64,000 bases of DNA from Diadema setosum (Eukaryota; Echinodermata; Echinoidea; Diadematoida; Diadematidae), in contig NC_092686.1 in the NCBI RefSeq assembly GCF_964275005.1, forward strand, positions 44,328,333-44,392,332, read 5' to 3'. A program made the position numbers and the translations under genes. Position 1 is the first letter of the stretch. Each line of letters begins with the position of its first letter. The notes below the pieces were generated by a model that was given only the letters and a program-made list of their open reading frames with translations, did not search any database and had not been told where the DNA came from. Shown here piece by piece: positions 46,915-58,900 of the stretch.

Positions 46915-49900
46915 GGGTGTATAGAATATGGCAATAATGGGAAGTTGCCCTTTCTTGAATCAGTGCCACTTTATTAAGCTAGATTTTGTTCCTGAATTCT
47001 TGCCACAAGTCATAATTGATACCAATGCAATGTACTTTGTATGAAATTCACAACGGTTTTACTCATAATTCTCACCTGAATTTCACAAAGGGTGGATAAT
47101 ATAATCAGTATCACTACTGTTATCAAAGTAATTCCACTAGTACTTGGTACCATTGCGATCACCATTATTATTGGTGACATCGTCATTGTTACCATCAGTG
47201 TTATTTTATCATCATTATCCTTGCTAAAAATTGCCCTTAACTAGGTAGAAGTTAGTTGGTTTAGTTGCTGCAATCATAAATTCACTCAGTGATATCCTCC
47301 CAGCAAACTGTCCACCAATCTGGTGTATCCCTCCAACACATCACATGGGCAAGCTGGGTGTGGTCAGGAAGGTGGCGGTCTTAAAAGCCCCCCACATTCT
47401 GTCTGATACCGGCATATACCTCATTTCCGAAGCGGAAGGTCCCCCAGTGGATTCCCAGAGCTCGGCGCGCCTGCACGTCCTCCCGGATCCGCACCGCCTC
47501 GTCGGGGTTGCAGTGGACCTGGGCCTTAAACCACCTGGCCACGGAGATATCGTTTCCATGGCGAGGGATGCAGGGGTTGGGGGAGGGGATGTGGAAACCA
47601 GGGAGAAATGAGAATTGAAGAGGGAACGGAGGAGGAAGAGAAACAAGGCACAATAGAGGAAGACAAATGTGTAAGATGGAAATAGGTGTGGCCAAAGAGA
47701 GGAAGCAAAGTGGACAGCCAAAAATTATTGTAAGGAAAAAAAAAGATGGAAAATACGATTGGATGGTTATCAGAATTAGAAATAAATGGAGAATGTGTTA
47801 TAGAAACGCAACAGAGAATGCATAATGCAGATGAAAGAAGGAGCAAGAGTAGAGAAGCAATTCAAAGGAAGGAGGCAAGTTGAGGGTAAGAGGGGAGGGG
47901 GTGGGGAGGGGCAAAAAATGAAAGAGAGAGAGATATACAAAATGGATTTAATGGCTTGCATAATTACCTCATATGTTAGTGTGTAAGTACCCCAGTGGAT
48001 TCCCAGGGATTTCCGTGCATTTACGTCTTGGTGGATTTGAACAGCTTCAGTGGGATCTACATGCTGGCCACGCATCACGTCCCTACACAGAGAGAGAGAT
48101 TCACACAGATAGAGAGAGAGAGAGAGATAGAGTGAGAGAAAGTGCCATGATTTCTAAGGAAGGGAAATCATACGACGCAGACTTTTTGTTGTAAGATAGT
48201 TAACTTCTTTTACACAGTGTTTACTTCTTAAGACTGTGTAGATGGGAAATGAGTATGCAATATAATGAGTATCAATTTGTTCCGAGTTTGTAATTAAACA
48301 GGAAATGTCTTTTCTGTGTGTAACCTCTCCAGGTATGCTTGAGATAACAAGACAGTAAATCTCTTCTGCAAATGAGATATATCACAACATAGAAATATAC
48401 AGTAGTGACACAACGAGCTGTTCTCCCATGTACTGTATGAAAATGTGTCCTGTGAAACCAGAAATTTGTGTGTGCAAGAAACTGTCACTAATTTTGCACG
48501 GAGCAAAGATTCACAAAAGTCAAATGCATGTAAAAGTTTTGTCTACACATTGCACTGAATGCCAGTCACCAATTCATGAAAATTTCATCCTGGAGAAAAG
48601 GCCATCAGCTCAAATTCACAAAGATTTCATGCTGCGAATGTTTCTGGTTTCCAGTATGTGACATCATTTTCTAAACTCTGCATTCATGGCTACACAAGTG
48701 AGAATAATGGTAACCGTCTTCTGTAGATGTGCACAAACATTCATACAACATCCCAAGTTCACAAACATCTACGAGTTAGGTAGAAACAGAAACCCCTTCA
48801 GAATGTGCATAGAAAGTAGTGACAAAACTACAAGCACAGATATTAACCATTTACATGAGAAGAGAGAGAGAGTGTTAGTTAATTCAATTAAGCATCGACA
48901 GAAACTACAGAAGAAAAGAGATCAAAATCAGGCTGAAATCCCCCCAAAATAAGCTCGGGGATCTCAATGTCAAAGGTATCATTCAAAAACTGAGATGACT
49001 TATTCATCTGTGATTCATATTCCTGTAGACATCCAGAGCAATTGGTTTTTTGCCAAGTCTACAAAGCCACCAAGTTGCAAGCCTGAATCAAGCATATCAT
49101 TTAATTGGGAGATTAATGGCCTCTACCCAACAGTGCCAGTGTAGGCTTGATTCATAGACTCTTTTCCCACTCCTAAAAATGCATCTAGCTATCAACTCTG
49201 TAAATGAAAAATAAAAAGATCCTGGCTGTAGCATTTGCAAAATTTATACTACCATACTTGTTCCACAATGAAATTTTATACATTTTCAGCATGAGGAATG
49301 TGCTAAAGATAGAAATACGGATAAGATTGTGGCTAAACTGGAATGACATTCATTTGAAACCATGTCTAGAAAAAAGGAATGACGGATTAGTGTGTTCTGG
49401 AAGGTCAACAGTGTCAGTTACATCTGAGATGTCTCACAATGATCATACTTTTACACTTTCCCGACTCTAAGGTAATACATTGTAATTTAGCAATTAGCAA
49501 AAAGTGAAACAAAGACAAAAAGCTGACAGGTCCTTTGTTCTTGCGGTGCTTGTTGTTTGATGTGTGCATGTGTGTTTTTGTTTGGCTGTGTTACTGTTTA
49601 TTCATTCACTTTATCATTTTGTATCCGTGTCATATCATAAAGAAGATACACACTGCTGTGATGATCATAGCAGAAACTAATCAAATTTGTGCTCGACCCC
49701 CTCCCCCGCCCCCCCCCCCCCTCAAAAAAAAAAAAAAAGAGAGTAAGAAGTGAAGACCAGTATGTGACTGGTAACGAGCATGAATGATTGCCACGGAGGA
49801 TTATGAATAAAGCACGGGTGATTTCCTGCAAAAGGTGACTACCTCATTAATGGCTATGATCACAGGAGATTTACTCATTCATAAAACCAGCGATGGCATG

Positions 49901-52900
49901 CAAATCAAATCTTTGCACGAACACCCCTTTCACACGATCAGCCAGAGCACTTCAAGGCACCATTTCATAAAAAGTCGATATGATAGTAATTCTTGCTGGA
50001 ATGGCAATTGTCATGGTAACGACAAGAATCCAGCTTCCTGATTGGCTGTTGCTATATATGGGAAGCTGCCACTCCAGCAAGAGTTGCTATCCCAACGTCT
50101 TTTATGAAATGGGGCCCAGGAGTGGCCCACAAACATTCTAAATCCCAGTATGAAATGGACCTAAAAACTACTGTCCTCAAATTTTTTTTGATGTCTACGT
50201 AAAAGCAAGCAGAATGTGGAGAACTCTATCCACTACAGGAGACTGGGGGTCATTCCATCATGTATTTTATCAATGATATTCACTGACACATTTGCTCTCA
50301 GCCAATCAGATGCAAGGATTTCAGTAGCTTAAAACAGTTGTCAGTGACTGACAAGTTTCATGTAATGCTGCCCAGGGGGGTGTTTCATCAACGTTTGTCG
50401 GCGCTGACAACTTGAATCACCATAGTAACAGTCAGTGACCAGAGCATCTCAGCCAATCAAAACCAAGGATTTTGCTGAAATTGGTCAGCGCCGACCGCTG
50501 ACAAGCATTGATGAAAAACCCCCCTGATCTTGTATTGTAAGTCAATCACTTCCATGAGATAGAGGGGGGTAGGATTTGCTTCTTTGTTATGTTTTGTTTT
50601 GTTTTGTCCCTGCACGGGTCTGGGCATGCATGCCTCAGGTTTTTGAAGGGGCTTCAATTTAGACTGCTCCCAATATGTCCACTTTAGACAAGTAGAGCTG
50701 CAAAATTTGAACTCATAGGGAGTAATGCGACTAAAGCACCGTAGAACACATCTACTTGCAAATCAAAACTTAACGTAAAAAAAAAAACCCTCAAAATGTC
50801 AAGAACATTGAGTTATGCTCTGGTGGGAAGTACATAAGAATGAAGAAGGAAGGAAGGCAGAGGGACTACTGATCTAAACTGATGTGATTCCTCACTACTC
50901 TCAAAGGTACCTGTCTTCCTAGCCACTACACAGGTACCTTTTCTTTCCTTACACATTTTATCCACCCTGTTACTCCCCCCCCCCCCCCCACACACACACT
51001 TGCCAATAAAAAATGACAACCAACTTAATCAAACAAAATACAAAATCTAGCACTACAAAAGAGAGGGCAGCTCCATCAACATCACATACAATATTTGTCT
51101 GTGTCAATTAAAAGTAGGCAGCTCCATCAACATCACATACAATATTTGTCTGTGTCAATTAAAAGTTTGTCAGTCTGTTCACACTTGTGGGGGGGGGGTA
51201 CAGTGGAGCAAGGGGCTGTGTGCATCAATTAGCAATTTTCTTATGGTTGTCTAACTACATGCGTCTCAGAAGAACGTGAGACCCTTGAGAAAAATGACTC
51301 ACAAAAGACTGTTTAATGATGCCCCTGTAGCCTGCTTCAACCGGTATCACGATTATCTATTTGGGTGAGAACATTACCCCTATCATGGAACCGGAGCTCT
51401 GGTGAATACTTCTATGAAAATGGAAGGAATATGAAGGCCTAGAGACTGATCTAAATGGTATCCAAAATGTGATGGCAGTCTACAGGGGTTAATCAATTTC
51501 TTTGGCATGTGTAAAACTTCACTAATACCACCATGCGGGGTTAGTGGCATTTCTGATATAATAGCAGCTGGTAGTACAGTTTTCTTTGAAAATGTCGTTT
51601 TCTACAGTTTTGTTTGAAAATGTCATTTTCTTTTCTGAAAAAAAAGAGAGATCAGATACAGGTTTATATGCAGGGATGATAAAAAAGAGAGCAATTCCTT
51701 TTTTTCTTTTTCTTTTTTACTGTCATCAGAATTTAAAAAGAAAAGAGATATTTGGTATTTTGTGAGCACTGAAATTTGCATGACGATTTTTTATTTGCAT
51801 GAATTTGGCAATTGGAGTTTTGATTGTGAAAATTACAGCGTGCCCCCCCCCCCCCCAAAAAAAAAAAAAAAAAATGGAAACAAAAATTTGCCCTACAGGC
51901 ACTGTCTAAGGCAAGCACACTAGTGAGATTTGATCTAATGTTTTAACAAAACAGTTTGTTTAGAGATGTCACACTTCCTTCTGAATGTTTGTATTTTTGT
52001 TGTTGTTGTTGCAATACGATGATAATGAGAGGACCACGAAGTGTGCTATGCAGAACTCCCCAAAATGTCTGATCACCTGCCATTCTCCAAAATGTCTGTA
52101 TGCGAAAAATATCAGCATTTCCAGTATGCAAATGAGTGAGAGAAATGGACACTAAGCCTCTTGTCAGGTGAATCAGAGATACCTGTCATCCACAAAATCA
52201 ATTCCAGGCCTTGCACCCTCACAGAGGCCTCAGGTCTAAAACAAAGGCAAGCTGTTTCGATTCAAATGTCATGGAAGTAAATCCACTGGTGGTACGAAAT
52301 CCCTTCCTCGACTGATGACGAAACCCTGGAAGAGGCTTTATGGGATCATCTCAGTGTTACAGCTGCTATAGCTCGAGGTTAGTGACGTTACTGCGTTTAA
52401 ACAATGCGACAACAGTTTGCTAGTGTGCTCATTACATTTGAGACAGGCTTTTCCCTTTAATGGCCATTAATTGGTCCATTAATTTTAGCAATCCATGGAT
52501 TATATAAGCCATGATGTACTTTGAATAAGTGTAAATGTGACACAACTGGCAATTGAAAACATAATCAGCACTGTGATCAGCATTGACGATCAGCCATCTT
52601 AAGTTGGATGACATAATTACTTTCTTTACAGCAGTTCCCATTAAAACCAGCATACGGCCATTTATTTTCTATGTACCCATTACGGTTTTGCAGCCAGTGC
52701 CAAAGTGCTAAACCTCCATTGTTGCTTGATGTATAATTAGAGACAGAAGACAAATAACCGTAGTCCTTTTGTGAAAATGATTTCAGTTAACAGGCAAACA
52801 AATGAAAAATGGGAAGTCGAGGGATTACCCTAAACAATGGAAGCATTCATGCTCACAACACAATCTGTCCATCGCTCACTGGGCATTGACAATGGTGGCA

Positions 52901-55900
52901 TGCCTATTGTGAAGAAATGCGAACATGGCACTCTACTTTGACTTGTCCTCTTAACGGGAAAGTCCCTCCTGATATTACATTGCTTTGTGTAAAAAAAGAA
53001 TATGCAGAAATCAGGGAAACTTAAAAAAAAATCAGATACATTCAGAAAATATGAAGTGTAATAGTTTAGGAAGTACTGTACAAAGACAAATTAGCAACTG
53101 TGTGTGATCCAGGTGGTTAATAGCATAAAAAAGGTGACTGATTGATTTTTCCTCCTGAGAATTCTTTTTTTTTTCAGACTTGTTCTTGGTATATGATAGG
53201 AACAGTGATTATGTTTTTGCTGTTCTCCTCAGCAAATAAGTTCTGCCTGTGCTCAAATATTTGAGAATAATCTAAATTATTGAAATTTTGTTTCTGTGTA
53301 AAAAAAAAACAAATGAAGAGCTGCTCAGCACCTAGATCACAAAGATTTGCAATTTGCTTTGCTCTCTAAACTTTTACAATTCATAACTTTTTTATGTATC
53401 TGATTTCAGTCCCAAATTTTCACTGATCTCTTCCTCTGATTTTTCTGTTTTCAAACAGAGTGACATAATACCATGGACTTTTCCTTTCACTCTTTAAGAA
53501 CCATTCCCAAGATGTTTGCATATGATCCCAATGGCATTTTGAGATACCAGTCCTGTGAGGGTTAAACACATCATGACACTTTGTCATGAGGCAAGTGTTC
53601 ACGGATTTGACAATGTAAAGGCTAACTGTAGCTTTCCACAACTTTCCTGGAAAGGAAACTAGTGGATGCATTAAAACCAAAACATGCACAGCAGGACGAG
53701 CTCAATGCATCATCCAATCAAATGACAGGTTGTGGAACAAAGGACGATGACAATGGACGGAATATGATCAGCCCCACAACATTTCCATGACTCGTCAGTG
53801 TGATCGATCCCCCACCAGGTATTGGGGTAGACCATACTGGAGGGGCCTTGTTGCACCCTGGAGTCGGCCGGCTCAGGGGTTCCTGCACACCCCATTTTCC
53901 ATCTGTAAGCCTTTAATGCACTTAATAAGATTTCTTCTCTTCTTGAAACATCTGTAATATCCCTCATATTATGATTGGAAATGACACGAGGCCTCAATCT
54001 CTTTGCATTGAGGGATTTTGTTTTTGTTCTCCTGTTTAAAAAATGCATCATCTGTAGCTTGGAGCATGTAACCAGGGAGGTGTTCTCATTGATTCAAGAC
54101 ACCTGTCCTTTCATCTTTCTACCTTGACTATATCATCTATTAGTTATGACACAACACCCATACTACTGTAAAACAGGTGGTGGTCATTGTACAATTGTAG
54201 TCTTTGAAGAAGCATCCAACTATCTACCTGCTTGTTTGTACGGAATGGGGGGGGGGGAGGGTGGTGGCAAGGTGACTTGACTCTTTATCTGCCTTATAAT
54301 AGGCCTACAGCATGAACTACACCCATCAAAGTCACTTTACTTATCACCGATATAATCAAATCCAACATCCATGAGATTCAAGTTGAAGACATGGACTTAC
54401 TTTGAAAGTGATTGTGAATTTTCCTGGACATGTGATTTTGACAGGTGAAATGACATTATCTTGCTCACTGCAACCAGAAAGTCAAGTTTATTGGAGTTTT
54501 ACTATTCTTCTTCTTATCAACAACAACAAAAAAAACCTTCTCTAATATGGTATACAAATTTTAGACTTTACAAATCAATTCAAAATACATGGCATACATT
54601 TTTTCACCGCTCTCTTAAATCCCTATGTACTATCCTTTATCAACTTGTATGCTAGATGGAAATGGTTGTTTTTATATACTTTAAAGAAATGTTTGATAAT
54701 GGTACAATTCAAGTCTTGGTGCAATGAGACAAACCTACAGATAGAATGACACAATAACAATTTCTTTATCCACACAAGCAATGCCGTTGTAAAAAAGCAT
54801 AAGAAATTGTCTTATTGGGTGCCTGTATGTGACTTCACGGAAAGTCATTGCTTTAATAATGAGAAAAATCAATCCACCCTTGAATCTTGTCTGCATTACT
54901 GATGACACTAGAGCTAACGTATGATTCACCTGTACCCCTCCCATACCAGGTATTTGGGTTAATCCCGGGCCAGTGCCACCAGAGGAGATATCTGGGCGAA
55001 GTGACTGTTAGGTGACGATGGCTCAGTTAATCCCTTAGATCCCTGACAAGCTAAGTGGGTGAGAATTAAGTAGACTTGTACAGTTTCATACCTGTCAAAA
55101 GTCCTCAAAGTTTTGGGGGTTCAAATCTTTTATTGGGAAGGGGTATGGTATTTAACCCGTTGAGGACGGGCTGATTTTGCTACAACACATATGTGACCCG
55201 CTACAACAAAAGGATCCTAAAGTCGCTGACTGGTGAGCCGAGAAAATCAAGTTTGAAGTCAGATCACCAAAATCTGTCAAAATGTTCGGATTTTTGTTTT
55301 AACATAATTTTGTAGTCTAAGGTATCTTCTATCATCTGCCGAAATTTCGAAGCTAAATGATCAAAGGAAAGGCCTGAAAGTAGCATTTTTCTGGGCCATG
55401 CTTGGCTCGCCCGTCAGCGACTTTAGGACCCTTTTGTTGTGGCGGGTCACATATTTCCCCCATAGACACCTGCCTCAGTAAATTCGAGACTAGTCTTCAA
55501 CAGGTTAAGTGGAGAGAGCTTTTCAAAGCGACACTACTTAAGACTACTAAGACATTACAGTTGGTGGTATTGGCTCTATCTAGGACTGTAAGTCTAGTGC
55601 CCCATTTATACTGGGCATTTAGAGCCCATATCCCATTGAGGACGAGCTGATTTCGCTACAACACACAGTTCCAATTGACACCTGCCCGAGTATATTCTGT
55701 ACCAGTCTTCAACGGGTTAAGGAGTGCCTCTGAGCCCTTCTGATCTCTGTATGAAAAGGCAATCGGGCCCTGGAGCACTCTAAAAGTTATGCCTCTCTCC
55801 GAGCCTAGGCTCAGGAGTGCTCCTGAAGTGCTCTAAACTCTGTATAAATGGTCACCGATGTTTAGAGCGCTCCGAAAGTGGAATGTGGTGTGCACTGTGC

Positions 55901-58900
55901 ATACAGTTTGAATGTTTAGAAGAAGCTATGTTGTAAGTTAGAAGGTCATCATGACAACTATATCTCAGCCACTTTAAATGTGATCTCAGGAAGCGGTGAT
56001 TCTCTGTATGAACAGACTCAGAGGGGCATTAGTCAGCTCCTGGGCCTGACTTTGTGTATAAATGGGGTATAGGATGCAATATACTAATGTAAGGCTTTGC
56101 CTAAGCTCACCATGCAATATGAAACATGAAGACATCGCGTTACTTGACACTGACATGAATCAAACTCATACTTGCCATACACTCACTCTACTGCGTAAGG
56201 GAAGCATGATACATACCATTTTGTTGTTAAAGTGAGATTCTTGTTTACATTAAGCCTGTCTCACAAATATTTTGAATCATGTTTTATTTCATGTAATCAC
56301 TTAAGAACAGTTCAATGCGCAAATAACTGCCTCTGGTGATTTCCCTTAAGTATGCCACAGCTCAAATGTTTAAAAAAAAGGAGTGTTGGGCAAAATGAGT
56401 AACAAAAAACAAATTCAACAGGAGAATTTGCACAGATTACTTCTAGAATTGCCATACCACCCCCATAAATCAAGAAGAAAATCATGCCAATGTGAAATTC
56501 CTACACTTTGTAATCAGGTCAATCTTTAAAGATCCTTTGCGGGAAGTGAGTAATGGTGATACTGTATGTGGTGTCAATGAGTGAGGGTTTCAACACCACT
56601 TCCATTTTTTTTTTCCTGCAGAAAGTGTGATAAAAATCCCTCCTACTGATAACAGGACCAAAAAAGGCATGGGGACGAGATATTTCATCACACTTACATG
56701 CTGGCCACCAACCATATACATCAAAATCACTGAATGTTCTAAAATTGATGTGTTCCTTCTGGCCGTCAATCAGAAATTAAGCTTACATTCCCTCTCTTGT
56801 TAAAACCATAAAAAAAAAAAACGTAAAAATTAATTGGGATTTCTTTTTCTGTCCACGGGTAACAAGAATCATTCTGTAAAATAGAATTTGCTTTCTGCAG
56901 ACAGCAATCAAATATCGTGAGAAAGTATTCTAAAGGATTAACACACATAACCTGAATTTATTTTCTGTGAAATAAGGCACTTATTCAAATATCATGAATA
57001 ATAAAAAATTTACAGGCAGGCTAGCAGCTCTTTTCTCACAAACTATAGGCAGGGTCACATAGCTATAAATGGACCTAGGGGAAGCTTAACCCATTCAGGT
57101 CGAGTCCCGAGTACATTCGGGCAGGTGTCTATGGAAAATGCGTGTTGTAGCCAAATCAGTCCGTCTTCAGTGGGTTAATGTGGCACAAAAATATAGAAGA
57201 CAATCATTAAACTCAGATTCTTACATGTCCATTAATGTGTTTTATGTAACTTTCCTATCATTACGATAGACCTTTTCATTCATGGAAACTTCAAGGGGTG
57301 TAACAGTTTTTTTCCAAGGATGAAATGATATTCAGGAGAATATTTGGAGTTCTTACTGCCCAACTCATGCTACTGTTGATGAAAGTAGAGCAGGGCTCCT
57401 AAAAAGGTGATGTCTGTTCCTACAGACCACATACATACTATGGTAAATTTGCCTTGGTTCACCCCATACAGGAGGTCTCTCAGAATCAGATAGAGTAGGT
57501 ACAGGACCTCAGGAGTTCAGACGCGTTGAAGGCTTGGGAAGGAGAGGAAGAGACTAGCCTGTGTCACAGTCATTTGCGTGCCAACATCAATTTCCCTTCC
57601 CTCGTCACTCGGGGGATCGGTTTAAGAGGGGACATGGGGGGGGGGGGGTGAGGTAGAACATCTACTACATTATTCAGTGAAGAAGTATGCATCACAGTGA
57701 GATACATCAGTATTGAATCAGCTTTCTTTGTAGATTTTTATCGCTACAAACTCTGTCCCCGACACCTTAGGAAGAACAAATTGAATCAGATCTTATTCCC
57801 GGAAAGGTGACCTCCAATTCATCTACTCATTTTTCAAAATTTCAGCTGCGTCCTTGCATTGTTTCAAACTAAAATTTGATTCATTTGACTTAGGACTGTT
57901 TCGAAGAGCAGTGCAAGACAAAATGTTGAAGAAGACTGGAATCTGAAACTTTCGCTCTAATATATCAAAGGCAAGTTGTAAAAAGAAGAAATAAAATGTA
58001 TATTAAAATATTGTACTGCCAGAGCAGAAATAGAATCGGATGCACATTTGAAGCCCTGTTGCCTCAACATCAATTCATTCTAAAAGTAAAGACTTATGTC
58101 GCCTCTTTCCATGTTCCATTGCCCAGAAAGTTGACAATTGGCAATGTAAGGATTGTATTTTTTTTTTGGGGGGGGGGGCACACGAATGGTAACAGCTCTG
58201 ATACACAATGCATTGATTTATGCGCTTTATAACACAACTTTTCCTTTTTTTTTAGATCACAGTTAATCTGCCTCTCATGGATATGGGATTCTAGGTATAC
58301 TTCAAAACCTTGATTCCAAGCACAAATCAGACATCCCCCCCAAAAAAGGTCAAATTTAGATAAAAGTTGCTCAATTCAAACTGGACGACCCATGACAGGG
58401 TCCCTAATTCAAACCTGCTTCACTCATTGGCAAATGACTCTCTATTCACACCAAAATATCTGAGCTTGAATGTTTGAATTAAAATCAGGTCACACCTGCT
58501 GCTGTCCCATATTTCATAATCCTGATCCCAGCTACGGAATGCATTAGATTCAAGTTCTAGCTAACAGATGATCTTGCCCAACCTTTTCCCGACACTAGCG
58601 GTATATGGCATACCCAGTAGATAGGCAAAAACACCTTGCCATGTGGTGGATAAAACGTGGAAGATGAGGATTACAGTGGGGAATAAGGTCAAAAGATCTT
58701 ATCGAGATCACTCCTTCAGGTGTGTTTTGGCAGGCGTATGTCAAGCACCTCTCTTGGTCGATAAAGATCAGGTATTCCTCTGTGTTTGGTGTGTATACCC
58801 TGACCTGACTGTACTGTCAGTTTACTGCTTAAATGCAATATACCTCTGATGCCGTCTGTCACTGATGGATTTCATTTCATTGGTCATTAGACCTAAACAC

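Larger units (their letters stand above)
41786..47419 (-). other. NAPE-PLD intron before the last exon
   Basis: 5.6 kb without coding signal. It contains the elements at 42310-42405, 44179-44385 and 45459-45954, the GATA microsatellite (42925-43205), a 100-bp tandem duplication (45030-45240) and a TG microsatellite (46862-46915). Confidence 0.6.

Noticed and set aside
47341..47846. Longer - strand frames around exon B (up to 126 codons)
   Set aside because: Only the 115-nt segment between consensus splice sites matches NAPE-PLD. The rest is intron read-through.
53710..54051. 113-codon - strand frame inside a NAPE-PLD intron
   Set aside because: No recognisable domain, no phase-compatible splice sites to join the gene, and not needed for the protein.
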